DNA of 64,000 bases from Maricaulis sp034659015 (GTDB lineage Bacteria > Pseudomonadota > Alphaproteobacteria > Caulobacterales > Maricaulaceae): positions 107,285 through 171,284 of the forward strand of contig JAYEGL010000019.1 in assembly GCA_034659015.1 (NCBI GenBank), given 5' to 3'. The first letter of the stretch is position 1. Every line of letters begins with the position of its first letter. Position numbers and translations under genes: made by a program. Shown here one piece after another: positions 24,614 to 32,848 of this stretch. Under the pieces are notes generated by a model, which had not been told where the DNA came from, ran no database searches, and was given only the letters and a program-made list of their open reading frames with translations.

Positions 24614-25219
24614 ATGCGCACCGCTTCCGCCGGACCGGAAATCGAACGCCTGATCACGCTGCTGGCTAAGCTGCCGGGGCTGGGCCCGCGCTCGGCGCGG
24701 CGGGCCGCGCTGCATCTTCTGAGCAAGCGCGATGCGGTGATGCGCCCGCTGGCCGACGCGCTGGCCGATGCGGCCGACAAGATCAGCGCCTGTTCCACCT
24801 GCGGCAATCTGGATGTCACCGATCCTTGCGCCGTGTGCGCCGCGCCGAACCGGGCCGACAATGCGATCTGCGTGGTGGAGACGGTGGGCGATCTGTGGGC
24901 CCTGGAACGGGCGGGCGCCTTCAAGGGGCGCTATCACGTGCTGGGCGGCGTGCTCTCGGCACTCGACGGTGTGCGCCCGGAAGACCTCAATATCGCCAAG
25001 CTGATCGAGCGCGCCGGCGACGAGGCCGTCAGCGAGATCGTGCTGGCGCTCAACGCCACGGTCGACGGCCAGACCACGGCCCATTATCTCGCCGACAAGC
25101 TGGAGCCCTGCGGGGTCGGCGTCACCTCGCTGGCCCGCGGCGTGCCCGTCGGCGGCGAGCTCGACTATCTCGATGACGGCACGCTGGCCGCCGCCTTCCG
25201 CAGCCGGTCTTCGGTGTAG
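24614..25219 (+). CDS. recR: Recombination mediator RecR
   Basis: 201 residues, standard length. An N-terminal helix-hairpin-helix (LAKLPGLGPRSARRAALHLL) is followed by a C4 zinc finger (Cys60, Cys63, Cys72, Cys75) and a Toprim domain (AICVVETVGDLWALE; ...HVLGGVLSALDGVRPEDL). It works with RecF/RecO to load RecA in gap repair. The ATG at 24614 aligns with the family, but the ribosome site (GAGA) is weak. The frame is also open upstream to 24482 through the REP-like hairpins. Confidence 0.94.
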   Translation: MRTASAGPEIERLITLLAKLPGLGPRSARRAALHLLSKRDAVMRPLADALADAADKISACSTCGNLDVTDPCAVCAAPNRADNAICVVETVGDLWALERAGAFKGRYHVLGGVLSALDGVRPEDLNIAKLIERAGDEAVSEIVLALNATVDGQTTAHYLADKLEPCGVGVTSLARGVPVGGELDYLDDGTLAAAFRSRSSV

Positions 25220-25294
25220 CGCGGCGCGGTCCGGAGCCGGGCTGTGCAAACCGGCAAATTGTCCTAGATTGCTACCCGGGGATCGGGGAGCGTA

Positions 25295-26037
25295 ATGGAC
25301 GAGGCCGCTTCTTCAGGCGCGGGCGAACCGGGACAGGTCACGCGGAAGAGGTTCATGCTCTTCTTCTGCACGGGCCTGTTCATGGTCTCGCTGGTGCTGG
25401 CCGCGCTGACCGCCATCAAGGTTCACGTCCTGCAGCTGGGCCCTCTGAGCGTTCTCGTGCCCGCAGGTACGCTCGCCTTCAGCATGACCTATCTGGCCAC
25501 AGACGTAATCAGCGAGGTCTGGGGGCGCGGCTATGCGCTGAGTGTTGTGCTGACCGGCGTCATCATGCGCTTCGTGATGCTCGCACTGCTGCTCTATGCC
25601 CTGTATCTGGAGGATGTCGCCGGTTTCGTGACCGCGGCGCCGAGCTGGACGCCGGAACGGGAAGCGGAGTTTGTATCGGTCTTCGTGTCCGGCCTGCGGG
25701 CGAACCTGGCCGGGATCGTGGCTTTCGGCGTCAGCGCGCTGGCCGACGTGCTGATCTTCCATCATCTGCGCCGCCGCGACCAGGGCCGCAACCGCGCGAC
25801 CAGGGCCGCAACCGGTTGTGGCTGCGCAACAATATCTCGACCATGATCTCGCAGATCCTCAACTCCACGATCTTCATCTCCGTCGCGTTCGGCGGAACGG
25901 AGCCCCTGGCGGTGATCGGCAGTCTGATCGCCGGCCAGGTGATCGTGAAGATACTCGTGGCGGCGGTGGACACGCCGCTGGTCTACCTGTTGCGCAATAT
26001 CGCCGAGGGCCGGCGGCTCACCGACCTCAGCGGCTAG
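25295..26037 (+). pseudogene. YhhQ/VUT-family queuosine-precursor transporter, disrupted by a 20-bp tandem duplication
   Basis: The N-terminal part (from 25295) has membrane helices and the family motif ATDVISEVWGRGYA. The C-terminal part, in another frame (to 26037), has WLRNNISTMISQILNSTIF and DTPLVYLLRN, the second family signature. Between them CGCGACCAGGGCCGCAACCG occurs twice in exact tandem (25775-25794 and 25795-25814). Removing one copy joins the frames as RDQGRNRLWLRNNIST. As assembled the protein stops after 183 residues, losing the last helices. It could be a real mutation, a reversible one, or an assembly error. Confidence 0.9.
25775..25814. repeat. Exact 20-bp tandem duplication causing a frameshift
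   Basis: Two adjacent identical 20-bp units inside the YhhQ-type gene; 20 is not a multiple of three, so the reading frame shifts. Confidence 0.97.
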
Positions 26038-26140
26038 AGCATTTTCAGCGAAAGTGGGTACCGGTTTCTCGGTTCGAAAATGCGACAAAACAAGAGGCTA
26101 GGGCATTTTCACTGACCCTGAATCAAGTGAAAATGCCCTA
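26036..26140. repeat. Interspersed repeat related to 19200-19363 (copy 2, inverted)
   Basis: It opens AGAGCATTTTCAGCGAAAGT, contains TACCGGTTTCTCGG and AAAATGCGACAAAACAAGAG, and ends with a hairpin, GGGCATTTTCACT...AGTGAAAATGCCC (26101-26137). It is the reverse complement of the copy at 19200-19363 with one unit rather than two. Its last bases (CCTA) include the stop codon of the leftward sugar dehydrogenase gene. Confidence 0.9.
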
Positions 26141-27265
26141 GGGAATCACCGCGTCCAGCCGCAGCACGCTGCCTTCCAGATCGTCGGTCAGCAGGTAGAG
26201 ATGGCCGTCGGGGCCGGTCTGCACGTCCCGGAAACGCGCCCCGTATTCGGTCAGCAATTCCTCTTCGGAAATGATCCGGTCGCCCTCGACCTCGTAGCGC
26301 ACCACCATCGAGCCGGCGAGGGCGCCGACGAAGACATCGCCCTGCCATTCGGGGAATTCCTCGCCCTGGTAGAAGGCCATGCCGGAGGGCGCGATGGACG
26401 GATCCCAGAACCAGATCGGCTGTTCCAGGCCTTCGCCGTGCGTCGCGTCGGAGACCGGCGTGCCGTCGTAATTGATGCCGTAGGTCACCAGCGGCCAGCC
26501 ATAGTTCCGGCCCGGCTCGACGATGTTGATCTCGTCGCCGCCACGGGCGCCGTGCTCGTGGGCCCAGACCGAACCGGTCTGCGGATTGATCGTGATGCCC
26601 TGCACGTTGCGGTGGCCGTAGGACCAGATTTCCGGCCGGCTGCCCGACGCGCTGACATAGGGGTTGTCGAAGGGCACCGACCCGTCATCGTCCAGGCGCA
26701 CGATCGTGCCGATATGATTGCCCAGATTCTGGGCCTCCTCGCGATACTGGCCGCCATCGCCCAGGGTCAGCAGCAGCGTTCCGTCGTCCAGGAACTGGAT
26801 GCGGCCGCCGAAGTGATAGCCGCGCTCCTTTTCGAAATTCACGCCGAACAGCGTCTCCACATCGGTGAGCGTGCGGCCGTCCTCGCTCAGCCGGCCGCGG
26901 GCGAGCGCCGTGTGGTTGGCGCGTGCCGTGCCTTCGGCATAGGCGAAATAGACCCAGCGATTGTCGGCGAAATCCGGATGCAGGGCGAGGCCCATGAGGC
27001 CGCCCTGGTTTTCCACCAGAATGTCGGGCAGCCCCTCCACCGGCGCCTCGCGCAGTTCGCCGTCCTCGATATAGCGCAGCCGGCCTTCGCGTTCCGAAAC
27101 GAGCATGTCGCCTCCGGGCAGGAAGGCGAGCGACCAGGGAAATTCAAGCCCCGAGGCGACGGTCGCGACGCGGAAGTCGGCCTGTTCGGTTTCGTGGATC
27201 GTGTCCTGGGCCATTGCCGGGCCCGTCAGGGCGGCAAGAGCAAGTCCGGCGGCAGCAAGGCGCAT
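26138..27265 (-). CDS. Periplasmic PQQ-dependent aldose sugar dehydrogenase (YliI/soluble GDH family)
   Basis: 375 residues with a signal peptide ending GPAMAQD. It is a six-bladed beta-propeller of the glucose/sorbosone dehydrogenase family: SGLEFPWSLAFLPGGDMLVSER-type first blade, ENQGGLMGLALHPDF, TLGDGGQYREEAQ, SYGHRNVQGITINPQ and WAHEHGARGGDEIN are hallmark motifs that bind PQQ and calcium. It would oxidise aldoses in the periplasm; substrate unknown. ATG has GGGAGA 6 nt upstream. The stop codon lies in the end of the adjacent repeat. Confidence 0.93.
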   Translation of the reverse strand: MRLAAAGLALAALTGPAMAQDTIHETEQADFRVATVASGLEFPWSLAFLPGGDMLVSEREGRLRYIEDGELREAPVEGLPDILVENQGGLMGLALHPDFADNRWVYFAYAEGTARANHTALARGRLSEDGRTLTDVETLFGVNFEKERGYHFGGRIQFLDDGTLLLTLGDGGQYREEAQNLGNHIGTIVRLDDDGSVPFDNPYVSASGSRPEIWSYGHRNVQGITINPQTGSVWAHEHGARGGDEINIVEPGRNYGWPLVTYGINYDGTPVSDATHGEGLEQPIWFWDPSIAPSGMAFYQGEEFPEWQGDVFVGALAGSMVVRYEVEGDRIISEEELLTEYGARFRDVQTGPDGHLYLLTDDLEGSVLRLDAVIP

Positions 27266-27362
27266 GCAAGTCTCCCTTGGTTCGGGGGACAATCTAGAGC
27301 GATGCGCGCAAGGAATGAAGAGGGCGGCTGGCACAGCGCCAGCGCAATCGCCGTCGTTGCAC

Positions 27363-28481
27363 TCAGCGCGTCACCGATCCGGCGAAGCTGGCGATGCGCG
27401 GGGCGAAGTGCGGCTGGAAGGCGCTGACCTGGGCCCAGCGGCGGCGCAGGCGGACCGGCAGTTCGGCGACAGCGCCCGGCATGAGGCCGGCGGCCCTTTC
27501 CGCCAGTTCCCAGCTGCGGATGCCGGCGGCGGCCATGCCGGGCACCAGGACGCGGCCCTGGTCCAGCGGAACCTCGTAGCTGGTATAGTATTTCTTGTAG
27601 TGATCGCCGCCCCGGCCCAGATCGACGCGGTCGATTCCGTGCGCGCCGGCCTGGTCGAACAGGCCGTGCAGCAGCAGGAGGCCGGGCGAATAGCGCGCCA
27701 GCTCCGGATCGTAGGCCGGGAACCAGGAATGGTAGATGCCGCCGGCGGCGAGCCCGAACTCGACGGCGGCCAGGCGGTCGCCGAACCAGAGCGAGGCGGT
27801 CAGCCCGTGCAGGCCGGCGCCGTCCATGGTGCGAAAGTCCGCAAGCGCCTCGCGCACCCAGCCGATGCCGAACACGTTCAGCTTGCCCGTGTCGCGGTAC
27901 TGGGCCTGTTTCCACGCATCCAGCCGGGCAAAGGCGCGTCCGTCCGGGTCGTCGAGGCAGACCCGCACCGGGCCGATATCGCGCTCGGCGGCCCGCTGCC
28001 GGCGCGACATCTTGCGGAAATGATTCCTGTGGGCGCCGCGGCGCGTGTCGAAGTAGGTCCCGGCACCCCCGGAAAGATCGACCATCGCACTGCCCTCGCG
28101 GCCGCGCCGGGCCGCCGGAAGGCCGCCCGCCGGACAGTACCAGTTGTCGAAAACGACGGCCGAACCGCCGGCGGCGCGGACAAGGCGCGGCAGGTCGATC
28201 CGGGCACCGGGCCGGGCTATCACACCCTGATAGTCGCTCATCGGTGCGCCGACAGGGCGGATCACGCCGTCACGGGGGGCATGGAAAGGGAAGAAGCCGG
28301 CCACCCCGTCATCGTCCTCGAGGATGGCAATGCGCACATCCTCGCGCACGCGGGCGATCGCATCGGTAAATTCGAAGCGGAAATAGGGGCTGACCAGCCG
28401 GCCGCCGGGCGCCGCCCAGGCGTTCCATTTCGCGATCAGTTCGCCGGTCATGTCCCCGATTGATACGATCCGCGCGCGCAT
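27363..28481 (-). CDS. GNAT-fold acyltransferase of the CelD/BcsL (FemAB-like) type
   Basis: 372 residues. The C-terminal half has the Acetyltransf_6 pattern: ASLWFGDRLAAVEFGLAAGG, YHSWFPAYDPELARYSPGLL and IDRVDLGRGGDHYKKYYTS. Related proteins occur in exopolysaccharide or cellulose clusters and transfer acyl or aminoacyl groups. No polysaccharide genes are adjacent here. It is 97 bp upstream of the sugar dehydrogenase on the same strand, and divergent from rmuC. Confidence 0.85.
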   Translation of the reverse strand: MRARIVSIGDMTGELIAKWNAWAAPGGRLVSPYFRFEFTDAIARVREDVRIAILEDDDGVAGFFPFHAPRDGVIRPVGAPMSDYQGVIARPGARIDLPRLVRAAGGSAVVFDNWYCPAGGLPAARRGREGSAMVDLSGGAGTYFDTRRGAHRNHFRKMSRRQRAAERDIGPVRVCLDDPDGRAFARLDAWKQAQYRDTGKLNVFGIGWVREALADFRTMDGAGLHGLTASLWFGDRLAAVEFGLAAGGIYHSWFPAYDPELARYSPGLLLLHGLFDQAGAHGIDRVDLGRGGDHYKKYYTSYEVPLDQGRVLVPGMAAAGIRSWELAERAAGLMPGAVAELPVRLRRRWAQVSAFQPHFAPRIASFAGSVTR

Positions 28482-28643
28482 TCAACGTCTCCCACGTCCC
28501 ACACGCGCCAGGATGCAGGATCGGGACCGGTTTCCCCTGCGGCGGGAATGTGCGGGGTGACAGGATTTGTCGGCCCGGCGGCTCATGCTGGCGAGGCGTG
28601 CCCGACTCACGCACAATGACCGCGAACAGAAAGCGAACCCGAC

Positions 28644-30104
28644 ATGCTCACCGATCTCGCCCTGGAAACCTGGCTTATCCTCGGCACGCTCGTCCTCGTG
28701 GGCGGGCTTCTGGCCGTCCTCCTCCTGCGTCGTCCGAAGACGCAGGACGGATTTTCCGCAAGTAAGGCCGACGCCCTGCGCGCCGAGCGCGACGACTGGC
28801 GCGAGACGGCCGAGCGCCGTGCCGCGGAGACGGCCGAGGCGCGCGAGAGGCTGGCGCGGCTTGAGAGCGTGCGCGAGGAGCGCGACCGTCTGCTCAAGCA
28901 GTCCGAGGAGTTGCGCAGCGAGCGCGACCGGCTGGCCGCCGATTTCGCCAGCCTGAAATCTTCGCACGCGGCCGCCCAGGAGCATCACGCCGAAAAGCTC
29001 GCCGAGCTGGAGAAGGCGCGCGAGCGGCTGAGCGAACAGTTCAAGCTGACCGCCAGCGAGATTCTCAAGACCTCCGGGGCCGAGCTGAACAAGCAGAGCA
29101 CGGAGAACCTGCAGACCCTGCTCAAGCCGCTGCGCGACCAGCTCAGCGAGTTCCGCACCAAGGTGGAGAGCGACGCCAAGGAGCGCTCCGGCCATGCCGG
29201 CGAGATCAAGCAGCTGATGGAGACGGTCCGCAAGGACGCCCACCAGATGTCGGCGGACGCGAAAAATCTCGCCAATGCGCTGCGTGCCTCCTCGAAAGTG
29301 CAGGGCGATTGGGGCGAGCTGGTGCTGGCGACAATCCTGGAGCGCGCCGGTCTGCGCGAGGGGCATGAATTCTTCACCCAGCAGAGCGAGACGACCGAGG
29401 ACGGGGCGCGGCGGCGTCCGGACATCGTCGTCGAACTGCCGGGCAAGCAGCGGCTTGTGATCGACAGCAAGGTCTCGCTCACCGCTTTCGAACGCTGCGT
29501 CAATGCCGAGGAGGAGGAAGAGCGTGGCGCCGCGCTGAAACAGCATCTCGCCTCGGTGCGCAGCCATATCAAGACGCTGGGCGAGAAGGATTATGCCCAA
29601 TTCTACGAGGGCGTCTCCTTCACCCTGATGTTCGTGCCGCTGGAAGGCGCGGCCTCGCTGGCGATGCAGAACGATCCCGACGTGACGGTCTATGCCTGGG
29701 AGCGCGACATCATGATCGCAACGCCGACCACGCTGATGATGGCGATGCGCACGGTGCAGAATCTGTGGACGATCGATCGCCAGAACCGCAATGCGTTGGA
29801 CATCGCCGACAGAGCCGGCAAGCTCTATGACAAGTTCCATGGTTTCGTGACCGACCTTGAAGAAATCGGAAGCCGGATCGGGCAGGCCGAGAAGGCCTGG
29901 TTGAAGGCCAAGGGCAAGCTCACCGATGGGCCGGGCAACGTGATCGGGCAGACCGAAAAGCTCAAACAGCTCGGTGCGCGTACGCGCAAATCACTGCCGG
30001 ACGAGTATCTCGACGCCGCCGGCGTGGATGTGGATGCCGAGGGCGAGGAGGACGCGCCGGCCCTGTCTGCGCCGGAGCGGTCCTCAGAAGCGGCCAATTC
30101 TTGA
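28644..30104 (+). CDS. rmuC: RmuC-family DNA recombination protein
   Basis: 486 residues. An N-terminal membrane anchor (about 8-28) is followed by a long coiled coil rich in Arg/Glu/Ala (about 42-135), then the RmuC nuclease-like domain: SSKVQGDWGELVLATILERAG, RPDIVVELPGKQRLVIDSKV and VFVPLEGAASLAM-type motifs. RmuC limits inversions between short inverted repeats in E. coli. It is 31 bp upstream of def on the same strand, an order seen in related genomes. Confidence 0.94.
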   Translation: MLTDLALETWLILGTLVLVGGLLAVLLLRRPKTQDGFSASKADALRAERDDWRETAERRAAETAEARERLARLESVREERDRLLKQSEELRSERDRLAADFASLKSSHAAAQEHHAEKLAELEKARERLSEQFKLTASEILKTSGAELNKQSTENLQTLLKPLRDQLSEFRTKVESDAKERSGHAGEIKQLMETVRKDAHQMSADAKNLANALRASSKVQGDWGELVLATILERAGLREGHEFFTQQSETTEDGARRRPDIVVELPGKQRLVIDSKVSLTAFERCVNAEEEEERGAALKQHLASVRSHIKTLGEKDYAQFYEGVSFTLMFVPLEGAASLAMQNDPDVTVYAWERDIMIATPTTLMMAMRTVQNLWTIDRQNRNALDIADRAGKLYDKFHGFVTDLEEIGSRIGQAEKAWLKAKGKLTDGPGNVIGQTEKLKQLGARTRKSLPDEYLDAAGVDVDAEGEEDAPALSAPERSSEAANS

Positions 30105-30135
30105 ACCGTTAAGCCGCCGCGACTATTTTAGGGCC

Positions 30136-30660
30136 ATGGCTATTCGCGAGATACTCACCGTCCCGGACCCGCGTCTGAAGGAAGTCTCCCAACCCGTCGA
30201 CCGGGTGGATGACGACCTCCGCGAACTTATGGACGACATGCTGCAGACGATGTACGCGGCCGACGGCATCGGTCTGGCGGCGATCCAGGTCGGCGTGCCC
30301 AAGCGCGTCATCGTGATGGATCTGGCCGGCCCGGACGAGGAGCCGGACCCGCGCTATTTCGTCAATCCGGTCCTCTCCGACCCGTCCGACAGCCTGCGCC
30401 CCTACGAGGAAGGCTGCCTGTCCGTGCCCGCCGTCTACGACGAGGTGGAGCGCCCGGACCGCATCCGCGTGCAGTATCTCGACTATGACGGAAACGAAGT
30501 CGACGAGATCGCCGAAGGCATGTTCGCCGTGTGCATCCAGCACGAGATGGATCACCTGGAAGGCGTGCTCTTCATCGACTATCTCTCGCGCCTGAAGCGC
30601 CAGCGCGCGGTCCAGAAGGTCAAGAAGGCCGAAAAGGAAAAGTCGCGCGACGCGGCGTGA
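30136..30660 (+). CDS. def: Peptide deformylase
   Basis: 174 residues with all three motifs: GIGLAAIQVG (44-53), EGCLS (92-96, metal ligand Cys94) and HEMDHLEG (136-143, metal ligands His136 and His140, catalytic Glu137). It removes the N-formyl group from new proteins. The ATG is preceded by TAGGG. A Lys-rich tail (KVKKAEKEKS) is typical of alphaproteobacterial forms. The expected neighbour fmt lies 4.5 kb downstream, behind inserted genes. Confidence 0.96.
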   Translation: MAIREILTVPDPRLKEVSQPVDRVDDDLRELMDDMLQTMYAADGIGLAAIQVGVPKRVIVMDLAGPDEEPDPRYFVNPVLSDPSDSLRPYEEGCLSVPAVYDEVERPDRIRVQYLDYDGNEVDEIAEGMFAVCIQHEMDHLEGVLFIDYLSRLKRQRAVQKVKKAEKEKSRDAA

Positions 30661-30676
30661 CCTTCCTGCCGGCCGC

Positions 30677-31720
30677 CTACGGCTTCTCCATCATCCCTGC
30701 CGGCAGGTCGAAAACGCCCGCCGGCGCCTTCACCACATGCGCAATGGCGCGATAGACGAGCGTTGCCGTGGCATCCATGGCCGGGCGGGCCGGCGGTGCG
30801 TCCGGATCCGGATCGGTCAGGTCGAGGCTCAGACGCACGCTCGGCCGGCCGTCGATCTCGATGCGCCAGTGGCCGCCATCGTCTTCGCCGTGCAGCGTGT
30901 GGTCCGATGTCCACAGGATGGAATGGCGCATGCTGACGCCGTTTTCGAACCGGCCGTGCCATTGCCAGCGTGTGGCCGCCACCGTGCCTTCGGGAATGGT
31001 GCCGGCGCGGATGCCGATATCCCGCGGGGCCAGGGTGAGTTCGTGCTCCGGTTCGATCCCGGCTGTCCGCGTGCCCAGCTTGTCCGCGACATAGTCGAAC
31101 ACCTCGCCGTAGAGCTGGTCGTAGAGGCGTGCCACGGGGCTCCGGGTGAGATCGTTCTCGGCCGGGTCCGTGCCCAGCCCCATGGCCTGGAACACCAGGC
31201 CGGGCGAGGGGGATTGCGACGCATCGAAGACTTCGTAGCAGCGCATCGCTTCCAGCCGGGACACGAGGCCCGTCAGGGTCAGCATGAGCCGTTCCGCCAT
31301 GAAGCCGGGATTGAGCCCGATCCCGGCCAGCGTGACGCCGCCCGCCGCGGCGGCGTCGCGCAGCGGGGCAGCATAGTCCTCACCGTGCATGTCCGGCCGG
31401 TAGAAGCCGTTGGTGGAAATGACGTTCTTGCCGCTGGCAAGGAGGCGCGCCACGACCGTATTCTGCGCTTCGTAGGGCACGCTGATCAGCGAGGTGTGCA
31501 GCACGGCATCGGCCTCGAGCGCCAGGATGTCCTCGATCCTATTGGTGGCGAGAATGCCGGTCTTGCCGCGCCGGGCGATGTCGCCGGCATCGAGGCCGTT
31601 TTTCTCGTCGCTGGTCACATAGACGCCGGCGAGCTCGTAGTCCGCATGGTCGATGATCTGGCGCAGCAGGGTGCGCCCCACCGATCCCGTACCCCACTGG
31701 ACGACCCGTATCTTCCCCAT
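30677..31720 (-). CDS. NAD(P)-dependent dehydrogenase, DapB-N/diaminopentanoate-dehydrogenase-like
   Basis: 347 residues. The N-terminal Rossmann fold has QWGTGSVGRTLLRQI (GxGxxG-type) and resembles the dihydrodipicolinate reductase N-domain. The C-terminal part resembles the amine-dehydrogenase family that includes 2,4-diaminopentanoate dehydrogenase. Substrate unknown. It is not a true DapB, being about 80 residues too long and lacking the HHRxK signature. It converges on def with 16 bp between the stops. Confidence 0.82.
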   Translation of the reverse strand: MGKIRVVQWGTGSVGRTLLRQIIDHADYELAGVYVTSDEKNGLDAGDIARRGKTGILATNRIEDILALEADAVLHTSLISVPYEAQNTVVARLLASGKNVISTNGFYRPDMHGEDYAAPLRDAAAAGGVTLAGIGLNPGFMAERLMLTLTGLVSRLEAMRCYEVFDASQSPSPGLVFQAMGLGTDPAENDLTRSPVARLYDQLYGEVFDYVADKLGTRTAGIEPEHELTLAPRDIGIRAGTIPEGTVAATRWQWHGRFENGVSMRHSILWTSDHTLHGEDDGGHWRIEIDGRPSVRLSLDLTDPDPDAPPARPAMDATATLVYRAIAHVVKAPAGVFDLPAGMMEKP

Positions 31721-31781
31721 GCCTCTCTCCGGCTCCGCTTTTGGCCGGGAAGGTTAGGCATGCGGGTATTGTTATGCAAGT

Positions 31782-32768
31782 TTATTTGCGGTCGGGCCCG
31801 CGCCCGTGCGGTGCCTCGAAATCGATTGCGGGACCGACAGGAACGATGCCGGTGGGATTCACGCTCTCGTGGCTGGCATAATAATGTTTCTTCGCATGAT
31901 CGAAGTGGCATGTGTCCGCGATGCCCGGCCACTGGTAGAGCTCGCGCATGTATCCCGACAGGTTGGGATAGTCGGCGATGCGCCGGATATTGCACTTGAA
32001 ATGGCCGTGATAGACGAGGTCGAAGCGCAACAGGGTCGGAAGCAGCCGCCAGTCCGCCTCGGTGGGCGTGTCGCCGGTCAAAAAGCGCTTTTCCGCCAGG
32101 ATGCCCTCGATCCAGTCCAGGCTGTCGAAGAGCGGGCGCACCGCTTCCTCATAGGCCTCCTGCGTGGTCGCGAAACCGGACCGGTAGACGCCGTTATTGA
32201 CGGTCTCGTAGATCCGCGCATTCAGCGTGTCGATGTCTTCGCGCTTGCTTTGCGGATACCAGTCGCCCGGTTTCCCCCCGACGTCGTCGAAGGCGGAATT
32301 GAACATGCGGATGATTTCGGCGCTCTCGTTGGAGACGATGCGCCCGGTCTTCTTGTCCCACAGCACGGGCACGGTGACGCGGCCGGAATAGTCCGGCTCG
32401 CTCTCCAGATAGACCTGGTAGAGGAAGTCCTTGGAGAACAGGTCGTCGCCGACAATGCCCTCGCCGCGATCGGCAAAGGTCCAGCCGTTCTCGCCCATGA
32501 ACCAGTCGACCACGGAGACGGAGATCATGTCTTCCAGCCCCTTCAGGGCCCGGTAGATCAGCGTGCGATGCGCCCAGGGGCAGGCATAGGCGACATAGAG
32601 GTGATAGCGCCCGGGCTCGGCCCTGAACCCGCCTTCGCCGCTGGGGCCGGCTTCGCCGTCCGGCGTCACCCAGTTGCGCAGTTTCGAGGCGGAGCGTTCG
32701 AACCGCCCGCCGGTCTTGTCCGTATCATACCAGCGGTCCTGCCACTGGCCGTCGACGAGGAGGCCCAT
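31782..32768 (-). CDS. Glutathionyl-hydroquinone reductase (Xi-class GST, YqjG/PcpF type)
   Basis: 328 residues. The N-terminal thioredoxin fold has the Xi-class active site YACPWAHRTLI with its cysteine nucleophile, and the class-specific GRVTVPVLWDKKTGRIVSNE and ESAEIIRMFN motifs. The helical C-domain has the RFDLVYHGHFKCNIRRI signature. It reduces glutathionyl-hydroquinones to hydroquinones using GSH. ATG 32768 has GGAG 8 nt upstream. The reading frame is open far upstream, but only as an antisense shadow of the pirin gene. Confidence 0.93.
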   Translation of the reverse strand: MGLLVDGQWQDRWYDTDKTGGRFERSASKLRNWVTPDGEAGPSGEGGFRAEPGRYHLYVAYACPWAHRTLIYRALKGLEDMISVSVVDWFMGENGWTFADRGEGIVGDDLFSKDFLYQVYLESEPDYSGRVTVPVLWDKKTGRIVSNESAEIIRMFNSAFDDVGGKPGDWYPQSKREDIDTLNARIYETVNNGVYRSGFATTQEAYEEAVRPLFDSLDWIEGILAEKRFLTGDTPTEADWRLLPTLLRFDLVYHGHFKCNIRRIADYPNLSGYMRELYQWPGIADTCHFDHAKKHYYASHESVNPTGIVPVGPAIDFEAPHGRGPDRK

Positions 32769-32790
32769 CGGGTTTCTCCGTTTCGTGTGT

Positions 32791-32840
32791 TGGGGACAGA
32801 TCGGGGACAGACACGCAAGCATGCTTGCGTGTCTGTCCCC
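32791..32840. repeat. Perfect 38-bp palindrome, REP/RAYT-like
   Basis: Bases 32803-32840 are exactly self-complementary: GGGGACAGACACGCAAGC is followed by its reverse complement with no loop base. A partial GGGGACAGA direct copy precedes it at 32792-32800. GGGGACAGACACG is the kind of sequence associated with RAYT-mobilised REP elements. It sits between the pirin stop and the GST ribosome site. Confidence 0.9.
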
Positions 32841-32848
32841 GCATTCAC

